Counted from the first letter of the stretch, positions 7,312-14,512 are shown. The stretch: DNA of 14,907 nt from an uncultured Erysipelotrichaceae bacterium (GCA_902795525.1 CADBLN010000022.1:1-14907), one strand, 5' to 3'. Notes: generated by a model from the letters alone, not told the origin. A program made the numbers and translations.

Positions 7312-8398
7312 GCTCTATCATTCCTTTCTGCACCTTTACTACATTTACTTTATGATTGGTTGGAAGATTTAATTCACTTAAATCTGTAGTTGTAATAATT
7401 GTTTGAATATTACTTGGTAATATTTCCAAAAGATTATGTCTTCTTGTTTGGTCTAATTCAGAGAAAACATCGTCTAACAAAAGAACAGGATAATCGTTTT
7501 TAACATCATAAATATTTTCAACTGTTGATAATTTTAATGCTAACAACACCATTCTTTTTTGCCCTTGTGAACAAAACTTGCTTACTTCTTTGCCATCTAA
7601 GTAGAAAATATAATCTTCACGATGAATTCCAGTAGAAGTTTGTTTAAGGAAAATATCTCTCTCAAGGTTGTTTTGATACGTTTGTTGAAGTTCCTTTAGC
7701 ATTAATTCTTTATCTTCTCTATCACTAGTGATAGATTGATATCTCATTTCAATTTGATGTGATTCTCCAGAAATGAGGTTGTAATAACGAGATAAATGCT
7801 TATTCAAATCGTTCACAAAACTATCTCTTGTTTGAATTATTTCAATTTGTGGTTCAAATAACATTTCGGTATATGTTTCCAACATCACATTATCTATTTG
7901 TGACTTAAGATAGGTGTTTCTTTCTTTCAAAAGTTTCAAATAGTTGCTTAAGGAAAACATGTAGGTAGGGGAGAGTTTGCCCAGTTCTATATCAATAAGT
8001 TTTCTCCTAAACCTTGGGGAGTTATCAAACAAGTCCATATTACTTGGTGAAAATAATACAGCGTTTGCCCGGCCAATAAACTGACTGTTCTTCTTAAGTG
8101 GAATGTTATTAACTGCAAGAGTTTTTCCTGTCTTGTGAATTACAACACTCAGTTTTTCCTTATTGACTTGGCTTTCGAGTATTCCTTCAACGCTTGCGAA
8201 TTCATTGTCAAATTTAATTAATTCCCGATCATCATCATTACGATGACTTCTTGTTGTTGATAACAAGTAAATCGACTCAAGTAAATTTGTTTTACCTGCC
8301 GCATTATCACCAACTATGACATTTGTTGATGGGCTTAATAGAATTGTTTCATTGCTGTAGTTACGATAGTTTCTCAACTGCAATGATTTTAAATACAT
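7301..8398 (-). CDS. recF: DNA replication and repair protein RecF
   Basis: RecF is an SMC/ABC-like ATPase that works with RecO and RecR to load RecA at single-strand gaps and restart forks. The 365-residue protein has Walker A GDNAAGKT (30-37), the ABC signature SQGQKR (277-282) and Walker B VLLLDDVFSELD (305-316). The middle (about 150-250) is the helical lobe II region. The start at 8398 shares one base with the yaaA stop (TAATG), with GAGGT upstream inside yaaA, so translation is coupled. The 3' end overlaps gyrB. This is the standard position in the dnaA-dnaN-yaaA-recF-gyrB-gyrA cluster of Gram-positives. Confidence 0.98.
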   Translation of the reverse strand: MYLKSLQLRNYRNYSNETILLSPSTNVIVGDNAAGKTNLLESIYLLSTTRSHRNDDDRELIKFDNEFASVEGILESQVNKEKLSVVIHKTGKTLAVNNIPLKKNSQFIGRANAVLFSPSNMDLFDNSPRFRRKLIDIELGKLSPTYMFSLSNYLKLLKERNTYLKSQIDNVMLETYTEMLFEPQIEIIQTRDSFVNDLNKHLSRYYNLISGESHQIEMRYQSITSDREDKELMLKELQQTYQNNLERDIFLKQTSTGIHREDYIFYLDGKEVSKFCSQGQKRMVLLALKLSTVENIYDVKNDYPVLLLDDVFSELDQTRRHNLLEILPSNIQTIITTTDLSELNLPTNHKVNVVKVQKGMIEHDK

Positions 8399-8604
8399 TA
8401 ATTCGTGACCTCGTAAACCTTATTTTGGATTTGAACTTTATCACCTGGATAAATCTTTCTGCCACGGCGATTTTCACTCTCACCATTAACCTTAATTTTT
8501 AATTTCTTAACGGCGATTTTTGCTTCTCCACCAGTGGAAACCCAATCTAAAAGTTTAAGTAATTGTTGAAGTTCGATATATTCTGTTTTAATCTTTACTT
8601 CCAT
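8398..8604 (-). CDS. yaaA: S4-domain RNA-binding protein YaaA (RlbA-like)
   Basis: This 68-residue protein has an S4-type RNA-binding fold: an N-terminal helix (IELQQLLKLLDWV), the turn STGGEAK, then VKVNGE-type strands (KLKIKVNGESENRRGRKIYPGDKV), as in the YaaA family found next to recF. Its cellular role is poorly known; the fold suggests binding structured RNA, possibly rRNA. The start at 8604 follows AGGAGAG with a 4-base gap. It is the first gene of the operon continuing into recF, gyrB, gyrA and serS, and has its own promoter at 8635-8643. In relatives it directly follows dnaN; here a surface-protein gene intervenes. Confidence 0.92.
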   Translation of the reverse strand: MEVKIKTEYIELQQLLKLLDWVSTGGEAKIAVKKLKIKVNGESENRRGRKIYPGDKVQIQNKVYEVTN

Positions 8605-8634
8605 GCTTCTCTCCTAACCTAGAAAACCTATAAT

Positions 8635-8643
8635 ATTATAACA
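8635..8643 (-). promoter_or_regulatory. Extended -10 promoter of the yaaA-recF-gyrB-gyrA-serS operon
   Basis: Minus strand TGTTATAAT (TATAAT at 8635-8640, TG at 8642-8643), identical to the nonamer ahead of the small membrane protein gene. The -35 is weak (TTACGT-like at about an 18-bp spacing). Transcription would start near 8628, leaving a leader of about 24 bases with an AGGAGAG ribosome binding site. Confidence 0.65.
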
Positions 8644-8779
8644 TAAAATATATAAAATACGTAATTAAAACTAATATAAGAGAAAAACACTTAATCTGAT
8701 AATAAAATACCTGTTTTATGAAAAGTTGCTTAAACGCCTTAAAAACACTTCCTGGTCAAAATGTTTCTTATTGATTTAC

Positions 8780-8809
8780 AAAAAAACTATCTCTGCACAG
8801 AGATAGTTT
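8780..8809 (-). terminator. Intrinsic terminator of the surface-protein transcript
   Basis: On the minus strand an 11-bp perfect stem (AAACTATCTCT paired with AGAGATAGTTT, 8784-8794 with 8799-8809) around a 4-base loop is followed by seven T (8780-8786). It lies about 38 bp after the surface-protein stop codon. Confidence 0.85.
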
Positions 8810-8846
8810 CGTATTGAAAATCCTATATTTGTTTAGCTAAATTAGT

Positions 8847-11381
8847 TTAAATAATTAACCTTCTAATGACAAAAACTGTAGATAATAAACTAATTAAAAA
8901 GCTACCAAACCAGATGAATAGGTTTGCGCTATCACCAGTCTTAACAGGTTGAAATTTCTCATCTGCAACTTTGATTTGAACAGGATTAATCTTAGCCTCC
9001 TCAATATTTTCACTGACATTTATTTCAAACTTTTTTGTACTAACTTCATAACCTTCTGGTGCTTTTGTTTCCATTAGATAATAACCTGTATCTGGATAAT
9101 TTAATTCAAAGCTTGTAGTTCCATCCTCTTTAGTTTTCTTAATTGCTAAATCACCATAAATATCTCTTGCGATTGAACCATCCAAATTAAATATTGTAAA
9201 TTCACAATTCTCCAAAGTTTTCGTTTCATCTTCAAAATCGACTTTAGTAACAGCTACAGCACACTTCAATTCTGGAAATATTAGTGTTTGTTTTGTATCT
9301 TCGAGATCAAAATGCTGGTATAAAGATTTATTGTCATGAAACAATTCCTCAAAAATTACAATTGTCTTGTTTAAGACAACTTTCGCATCTTCTTCAAATT
9401 CTATCTCTATTTGGCCATTAGATTTTTCAGGAGTGAATTTAGTTTCCAATGTTATTGTTTGATTGTTTAAATCACAGATTTCTTTTTTTGTGTTCTTGTC
9501 AATTAGAGTTGTTTTTATGCTGTACTCATGTCCAGGTTTTAAGTTTTCATATTCAACTACATCAATTAATCTAAAAGTTGCGTTAATACTGCCTTGATGA
9601 CCATTATCTATTTCAGAGTATGAAGCATTTGTTTTTAAAGAAAACTCTTGTGCTTTATTCGTATGCTCTTTTACAGTTCTAATATCAACATTAAAGCTTT
9701 CAACTAATTCTATTTCATGAATAATTTCATCAACACTCCACATGAAAGATGTTTCTAACTCTTTTAAGTAATAAGTACCAGGCTTCATTACAAGTACATC
9801 GCTATACTTGTTTTCTTTAATTGTAATGATGCACTCATTATCCTCTATGTCTTTTGCCAAGTTTTTGCATTCCTTATCTATATATAAGCCATACTTACTG
9901 CCAATTATTGAATTATCATTTTCTAATTCAGGATCATCAGTAGTTTTATGTATTTGGAAATAAGCTTTTTTATATTCCAATAATTCATAACCTTTTTCAG
10001 TTTCATATGTGAGTTGTTGGGTTTTATCACCATTCCACAATATGGGATCACCATCATCCTTTACTTCAATGATCATTTTGTTAGATTTGATATATCCATC
10101 AGGTACTTTTGTCTCTTCAATCAAATAGTTTCCAATTAACAGAACATATCTTCCTTCACAATCTTTAAACAAGCTATCACCAGAAACCAAATACTCATCC
10201 TTAATCTTTAACTGCCCATTTTCATCAGTTTTAAGAATCCACTTGGTGATTGGTGGATTGGTTAACTCATCAGCAAAATATGTGATTGTAAATTCAACAT
10301 CAGACAAGTATTCATTTCTTGTATTAAACTTCGTTAGTAAAGTTTCTAGACTGGAAAAAAGGGGATAGGTCTTAACTTCAATGTTTTTAACATCTTTTTC
10401 AGATGAACCAATGGCACTTGAATACACGGCTTGTACAGGCTTTCCATATGAGTAGTTATCACTATCATTATTCCAGCGATACACATAAAAGTTTTTTGGT
10501 GCTTCTGGAGCTGAATTAACAAAAGACCAAAAGGCGTTGAAACCTTGAACTTTTTGGCGGTCACTCATTACGCCAGGACGATTAAAAGCCTTTGATATCG
10601 CTTCATGAGTTATGTAATAGGCAAGAAGTTTAGAGCCAGATTCATTGGTATTAAAATAAGTGGAACCATCTCTGCTTGATGCTGGTGATCGATAGTTTGA
10701 AAAACCACTCCACATTTTTGGACCATTATATCCATAGTACATTATCTTATAAACCAATTCATTAATATCTGAATTTCTAGGCAATAAGGACCAATCTTTT
10801 GTGGATACCAGCCTTTCTCCCCAATAACCGCCTCTGCTTGGTACTTCAATTTCCTTGGGAGCAGCATATCCGGAATCACCACATAAAATCGCTCCAGTAC
10901 CAAAATCTGTTTTCCACATCATTAGTTCATTACGATCAAATACTTCTCCACTACCATCATAGCCATAAAGATACGTAACATTATTAATGCTTACATTGTT
11001 TGGAGGAATTGGAGCTTTTGACAGTGTTAGCTTTTTATCTTCAATGTTCTTATATCCTTTAAATCCTGTTGTTTGTTTAATGACGTATGTGTCATCATCC
11101 AAAAACATAATTGTATTTCCATTAATGTCATTAACATGACCTATTCCATTTTCATCAATAAAAAACTTTCCAACATCTTCATTCTTTGAATTGAATACTG
11201 TAAAAATGCTGTTTTTAACAGAATAAACATTTTCACCAGCAATTTCTAATAGTTTACTATTGGAATTATCCAATTCAATTTTTAATGTAAGTTCATTTAA
11301 TTGTTCTTCTGCTCTAACTGTAAAATTAGTATTTTGAAATATTATTAAGAACGTGAAAAGTAATAAAAAAAGTTTTCTCAT
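8847..11381 (-). CDS. Wall-anchored surface protein: thioester-type domain, CnaB domains, T-Q ester-bond (VaFE) domain
   Basis: This 844-residue secreted protein has the build of a Gram-positive adhesin or pilus-tip protein. Residues 1-24 are a signal peptide ending VRA before EEQ. Residues about 130-330 resemble thioester domains: ILCGDSGYAAP holds the candidate cysteine C167, but the partner motif reads THEAI, with H259 where Gln is expected. SpaA/CnaB-like modules follow at about 355-440 (EETKVPDGY), 472-565 (IHKTT and LKELE) and 706-800 (VTKVD and ETKAPEGY), carrying the Lys and Glu typical of isopeptide formation. Residues about 580-703 match the T-Q ester-bond domain: T584 in LKTNA, YENLKPG, VIFEEL, and Q698 in KQTL. 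The C-terminus has PVKTGD (812-817), a hydrophobic stretch and RR, a variant sortase signal. The start at 11381 follows AGGAGGG. It lies 68 bp after dnaN with no terminator visible between, and probably shares the dnaN transcript. The ligand is unknown. Confidence 0.88.
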   Translation of the reverse strand: MRKLFLLLFTFLIIFQNTNFTVRAEEQLNELTLKIELDNSNSKLLEIAGENVYSVKNSIFTVFNSKNEDVGKFFIDENGIGHVNDINGNTIMFLDDDTYVIKQTTGFKGYKNIEDKKLTLSKAPIPPNNVSINNVTYLYGYDGSGEVFDRNELMMWKTDFGTGAILCGDSGYAAPKEIEVPSRGGYWGERLVSTKDWSLLPRNSDINELVYKIMYYGYNGPKMWSGFSNYRSPASSRDGSTYFNTNESGSKLLAYYITHEAISKAFNRPGVMSDRQKVQGFNAFWSFVNSAPEAPKNFYVYRWNNDSDNYSYGKPVQAVYSSAIGSSEKDVKNIEVKTYPLFSSLETLLTKFNTRNEYLSDVEFTITYFADELTNPPITKWILKTDENGQLKIKDEYLVSGDSLFKDCEGRYVLLIGNYLIEETKVPDGYIKSNKMIIEVKDDGDPILWNGDKTQQLTYETEKGYELLEYKKAYFQIHKTTDDPELENDNSIIGSKYGLYIDKECKNLAKDIEDNECIITIKENKYSDVLVMKPGTYYLKELETSFMWSVDEIIHEIELVESFNVDIRTVKEHTNKAQEFSLKTNASYSEIDNGHQGSINATFRLIDVVEYENLKPGHEYSIKTTLIDKNTKKEICDLNNQTITLETKFTPEKSNGQIEIEFEEDAKVVLNKTIVIFEELFHDNKSLYQHFDLEDTKQTLIFPELKCAVAVTKVDFEDETKTLENCEFTIFNLDGSIARDIYGDLAIKKTKEDGTTSFELNYPDTGYYLMETKAPEGYEVSTKKFEINVSENIEEAKINPVQIKVADEKFQPVKTGDSANLFIWFGSFLISLLSTVFVIRRLII

Positions 11382-11382
11382 A

Positions 11383-11398
11383 AGTAGTCCCTCCTACT
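11383..11398 (-). promoter_or_regulatory. Ribosome binding site of the surface protein within a small hairpin
   Basis: Minus strand AGTAG GAGGGA CTACT: a 5-bp inverted repeat whose 6-base loop holds most of the Shine-Dalgarno sequence, two bases before ATG 11381. It could present the site in a loop or be chance. Confidence 0.4.
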
Positions 11399-11449
11399 AT
11401 ATAATTGAGAAAACTCTGTATAATTCCTCAAAAATTGTTTTTTAAATTA

Positions 11450-12565
11450 TTAAGCGTATGTTCTAATTGGTAAAACTAATTGAATTACATCATTATTGTC
11501 AACAGCAGTTAATACGAATGGTTTCATTTCGCCGCCAAAACAAATTTTAATTTGGAAAGCATTTAACGCCCTAACTGCATCATAAACGTATGAGCCTTTA
11601 AATGAAATGCTTAAGTTTTCACCTTCATAACTAATTGGATAAATCTTTTCCACAGATTCAACTTCCAAAGATTTACTTGTGACAATTACTTCATTAGAAC
11701 TTAAATCACATTTAACAATTGATACACCATCATTTTTAATAAAACTAGCACGATCAATTGCATTCAAAATGCTTTTAGCATCAACGACTAATTCATAATT
11801 GAAAGATGTTGGAATTAATTTTGTTGTTTCTGGATAAACACCATCAATTAATCTTGTCTGAATAATTGTATTATCCAAGTCAAATAAAATCTTTTTATCT
11901 GAAACAGCTACTTCTATTTCCTTATCACCAGCAACTATCCTAGCAACTTCATTAAGTGTTTTTGATGGTACAGTAATGTTAAAATTATGTTCTTCATCCA
12001 TATAAACAGTTTTTTGTGCCAAACGATAACTATCAGTAGCAACACAAACTAATTTATTACCTTCATGATTCATATTAACACCTGTTAAAACAGGCCTTGT
12101 TTCCTTATCACTAGTAGCAAAACATGTCTGATTAACAATTTCTTTTAATAAATCAGCTTTTATAATGAATTTTTCTTCTGGCTTACTAAAGTCTAATAGA
12201 GGATAATTATCACTATTAATGCCATTTAATTCAAAATTAACTTGATCACCACTAATCTTTAATAACAATCCATCAACTGTTTCAATTTCAATGATGTCAG
12301 AATCAATTTTTCTAATCATATCCAATATGTATTTTGAATCTAAGATAATATCTCCAGTTTCTTCAATCACTAGATTATTATCATCTGTTTTTTCTATGAT
12401 TGATTGAATTGAAATATCCATATCAGAAGCAGTTAATAATAATTTATCGTTTTTAACATTTAGCTTAATACCTTGTAATGCTGGTAATGGTGAGTTTAAA
12501 GATATTGCTCTTGAAACTATCGATAAACTATCAAGAAAATCTTTTTTTGAAATTTTAAAATACAT
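11450..12565 (-). CDS. dnaN: DNA polymerase III beta subunit (sliding clamp)
   Basis: DnaN forms the dimeric ring that tethers PolC/DnaE to DNA and serves as a landing platform for MutS, ligase, DnaA regulators and others. The 371-residue length is normal. It opens MYFKISKKDFLDSLSIVSRAI and has the family signatures LLTASDMDISIQ (about 52-64) in domain 1, RPVLTGVNM with ATDSYRLA (about 157-185) in domain 2, and the C-terminal VLPIRTYA that closes the hydrophobic peptide-binding pocket. The start at 12565 follows TTAGGAGG. It lies 141 bp after dnaA. That gap holds two DnaA boxes and a likely dnaN promoter. Downstream, the surface-protein gene follows without a clear terminator. Confidence 0.98.
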   Translation of the reverse strand: MYFKISKKDFLDSLSIVSRAISLNSPLPALQGIKLNVKNDKLLLTASDMDISIQSIIEKTDDNNLVIEETGDIILDSKYILDMIRKIDSDIIEIETVDGLLLKISGDQVNFELNGINSDNYPLLDFSKPEEKFIIKADLLKEIVNQTCFATSDKETRPVLTGVNMNHEGNKLVCVATDSYRLAQKTVYMDEEHNFNITVPSKTLNEVARIVAGDKEIEVAVSDKKILFDLDNTIIQTRLIDGVYPETTKLIPTSFNYELVVDAKSILNAIDRASFIKNDGVSIVKCDLSSNEVIVTSKSLEVESVEKIYPISYEGENLSISFKGSYVYDAVRALNAFQIKICFGGEMKPFVLTAVDNNDVIQLVLPIRTYA

Positions 12566-12598
12566 TTTTTTGCCTCCTAATTAATTTAGTTAAATGAG

Positions 12599-12613
12599 TA
12601 ATTATAATTATTA
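12599..12613 (-). other. DnaA-trio-like tract (candidate unwinding site)
   Basis: Minus strand reads TAA TAA TTA TAA TTA, beginning four bases after the second of two tandem DnaA boxes. DnaA-trios have been described as repeats of 3'-[G/A]AT-5', i.e. 5'-TA[A/G], next to a DnaA box, where DnaA shifts onto single strand. Three of five triplets fit exactly. The usual GC-rich spacer is absent (AATC). Confidence 0.5.
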
Positions 12614-12617
12614 GATT

Positions 12618-12635
12618 TGTGGATAATGTGGATAA
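12618..12635 (-). promoter_or_regulatory. Two abutting perfect DnaA boxes in the dnaA-dnaN gap
   Basis: Minus strand TTATCCACA TTATCCACA, two consensus boxes with no spacing (12627-12635 and 12618-12626), pointing toward an AT-rich tract. This matches the downstream half of the bipartite origins described in Bacillus. They also lie in the 5' leader of the predicted dnaN transcript. Confidence 0.9.
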
Positions 12636-12662
12636 CTATAATTAAGCCTTTATTTAACAATC

Positions 12663-12691
12663 ATTTTAACATTTTTAGTGGTGTTTTTAAA
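12663..12691 (-). promoter_or_regulatory. Likely dnaN promoter
   Basis: Minus strand -35 TTTAAA (12686-12691), 17-bp spacer, extended -10 TGTTAAAAT (-10 TAAAAT at 12663-12668). Transcription would begin near 12656 and run through the tandem DnaA boxes before dnaN. Confidence 0.5.
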
Positions 12692-12706
12692 TAGTTAACA
12701 AAGGTG

Positions 12707-14077
12707 TCATCTTGTTAATAAGTCATGTTCAATTTCACTTATTACCTTGCGATATGACTCATTACTTTTTAATAACTTACTTATTTTTTCGCATCCAGAC
12801 AAGACAGTTGAATGATCTCTGCCACCTAATTCTTTTCCAATCTTATCATATGAGGTATCAACGATGTGTTTGTAACATAAATACATAACAATATGTCTGG
12901 CATTTGCGATGTTTTTAGTTCTTGATTTACCACATATTTGATTTTTGGTTATTCCATAATAATCACTAACTACATTAATCACATCTTTAATTTGTAATTC
13001 AGTTTGTTTCTTATGAGTTGTGACATGACCCTTAAATGCCTCTAAGGCAAGATTCATATCAATTGTCTCTTTATCGTTATAATTAATTGAATAGAATAAT
13101 AGTCTGTTTAAAGATCCTTCTAAACTTCTAACGTCATTAGCAAAGTTAGTAGCAAGATAAGACAAAACCTCAGGTTCAATCGAATTTGGGCTGATGTTAT
13201 GAGTATTGATTTTTAACTTTAATATTTCCAAAGCTGTATCAAATTCAGGAGTTGTAATTGTGACAGATAATCCTTGAGTAAAACGAGAAATTAATCTTTC
13301 TTCAATATCCTTAATTTGAGAAGGTAATCTATCAGAAGTTAAAATAATCTGCTTACGATTGTTAAAAAGTTCATTATAAATATCAAAAAATACATCATTT
13401 GATGTTTTCTTTCCAGAAAGAGTTTGAACATCATCCATTAATAAAACATCTAGAGAGTTTAATTGATTCTTCAACAAATCAATCGACTTATTTTTACTAG
13501 CTTGATACACTTGATTAACAAAATTATTACTGGAAATATATAAAACTTTTTTCTCAGGTGACTTGTCTTTAATGTAGTTTCCAACAGCACATAGTAAATG
13601 AGTTTTTCCTAAACCTGAATCACCATAAATAAATAAAGGATTATAGATGTTCCTGCCAGGATTAGTCGCAACTGCTAAAGCAGCTGAATATGCTTCCTTG
13701 TTTGAAGGACCATGAATAAAATTTTCAAAAGTATATTCAGGCATTACATTGTTGGTAAACTCTTCAACGCTGTTTTTCTTATTCTTTATTTCATCTTCTT
13801 TTACTTTATAATAATCATCTTCGAAAACAATTCGACATCTTATATCTCTATTGATGACTTTCTGTAAAGAACTATTTATTAAGTTTAAATGCTCATTATC
13901 ATTAAGTACAAGTGTGTGAAATTGATACTTTGTTAGCACAACAGCCTCACGATCGGTTAATTCAACAAGACTGGTATCGTCAAAAAACTCTTTATAAACG
14001 ACACTTTTATCATCGTCACTAAGAGTTTTTTCAATTAGTTTTTTAGTATTCAACCAAATTGATTCTAGAGTATCCAT
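12707..14077 (-). CDS. dnaA: Chromosomal replication initiator protein DnaA
   Basis: DnaA is the AAA+ initiator that binds the boxes on both sides of this gene, forms a helical filament, melts the origin and recruits the helicase; it also represses its own transcription in many species. The 456 residues comprise domain I (1-about 90), a short linker (about 91-115), the AAA+ domain with YTFENFIHGPSN, Walker A GDSGLGKT (152-159), Walker B LLMDDVQ (212-218) and ERLISRF (260-266), and domain IV with the DNA-binding signature GKELGGRDHSTV (414-425). The start at 14077 gives MDTLESIWLN. The ribosome binding site is weak (AGAAAG about ten bases upstream), unlike dnaN and gyrA. The gene ends in TGA, which indicates code 11. 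I found no convincing promoter; TTGTCT with TATACC at 16 bp near 14115-14142 is a poor candidate. Confidence 0.98.
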   Translation of the reverse strand: MDTLESIWLNTKKLIEKTLSDDDKSVVYKEFFDDTSLVELTDREAVVLTKYQFHTLVLNDNEHLNLINSSLQKVINRDIRCRIVFEDDYYKVKEDEIKNKKNSVEEFTNNVMPEYTFENFIHGPSNKEAYSAALAVATNPGRNIYNPLFIYGDSGLGKTHLLCAVGNYIKDKSPEKKVLYISSNNFVNQVYQASKNKSIDLLKNQLNSLDVLLMDDVQTLSGKKTSNDVFFDIYNELFNNRKQIILTSDRLPSQIKDIEERLISRFTQGLSVTITTPEFDTALEILKLKINTHNISPNSIEPEVLSYLATNFANDVRSLEGSLNRLLFYSINYNDKETIDMNLALEAFKGHVTTHKKQTELQIKDVINVVSDYYGITKNQICGKSRTKNIANARHIVMYLCYKHIVDTSYDKIGKELGGRDHSTVLSGCEKISKLLKSNESYRKVISEIEHDLLTR

Positions 14078-14163
14078 AGTATTAACACTTTCTATTAAGG
14101 TTTGTAGGTATATTTTGAGTCAAAAAAAGACAAATGTAAATTGAGATTTTTTGATTCCACAAA

Positions 14164-14172
14164 TTATCCACA
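14164..14172 (+). promoter_or_regulatory. Perfect DnaA box nearest dnaA
   Basis: TTATCCACA about 90 bp upstream of the dnaA start; a plausible site of DnaA autoregulation as well as of origin binding. Confidence 0.85.
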
Positions 14173-14358
14173 ATCACAAGCAATGAATTAATGAGTAAGA
14201 ACAAAAGATATTTGAGTTTTCCACAGTTATCAACAAAATTAATATTTGTGTGGAATGTTGAAAAAAGAATGTGGACAATTATTTTCTGTGGAAAAGTTGG
14301 AAATTTGTAATTGTCAACGAAGTTTTTCCACAATTTAGAATTGTTGTATAGTCCCTTA

Positions 14359-14384
14359 TTTAAAGGCGTTTAAAGTAGTTTAAA
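14359..14384. repeat. Three TTTAAA hexamers phased at 10 bp
   Basis: TTTAAA begins at 14359, 14369 and 14379, separated by GGCG, GTAG and then TCAG. The next 10-bp step (14389) is the start of a TTTTCCACA DnaA box. All four elements therefore face the same side of the helix. They may bend the DNA or be a binding array. Confidence 0.6.
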
Positions 14385-14430
14385 TCAGTTTTCCACATAC
14401 GTTTGAAAATTAACTATTAACATGTGGGTA

Positions 14431-14460
14431 TTGCCAATATTATTTTATATATGTTAAAAT
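14431..14460 (+). promoter_or_regulatory. Promoter of the SH3b-domain protein gene
   Basis: -35 TTGCCA (14431-14436), 18-bp spacer, extended -10 TGTTAAAAT (TAAAAT at 14455-14460). Transcription would start near 14467. DnaA boxes at 14471-14479 and 14499-14507 would lie in the transcribed leader. Confidence 0.6.
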
Positions 14461-14498
14461 AAAGTACAAGTTTTCCACATATAAATCTTCAAGGTAAC

Positions 14499-14507
14499 TG
14501 TGGATAA
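14499..14507 (-). promoter_or_regulatory. Perfect DnaA box nearest the SH3b gene
   Basis: TGTGGATAA on the plus strand (TTATCCACA on minus), 21 bp before the TTG start and inside the predicted leader of that gene. Confidence 0.85.
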
Positions 14508-14512
14508 TTGTC

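Larger units (their letters stand above)
8605..8846. other. Intergenic region between surface protein gene and yaaA operon
   Basis: 242 bp without a gene. It holds the terminator of the surface-protein transcript at its upstream end, then about 130 bp of AT-rich sequence with a short ATAAAA/TTTTAT inverted repeat (about 8702-8719) and a TTAAACGCCTT element near 8730, then the yaaA promoter. I see no riboswitch-like structure. Confidence 0.7.

Noticed and set aside
8700..8720. ATAAAA/TTTTAT inverted repeat upstream of yaaA as a terminator or operator
   Set aside because: The 6-bp stem is all A/T and expected by chance in such AT-rich DNA; there is no T-run.
14153..14257. GATTCCACA (14153-14161) and CATTCCACA (minus, 14249-14257) as further DnaA boxes
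   Set aside because: Each differs from the consensus at three positions, too weak to call.
14082..14333. 83-codon open frame on the minus strand upstream of dnaA
   Set aside because: It reads through the DnaA boxes of the origin, has low-complexity hydrophobic content and lacks a convincing ribosome binding site.
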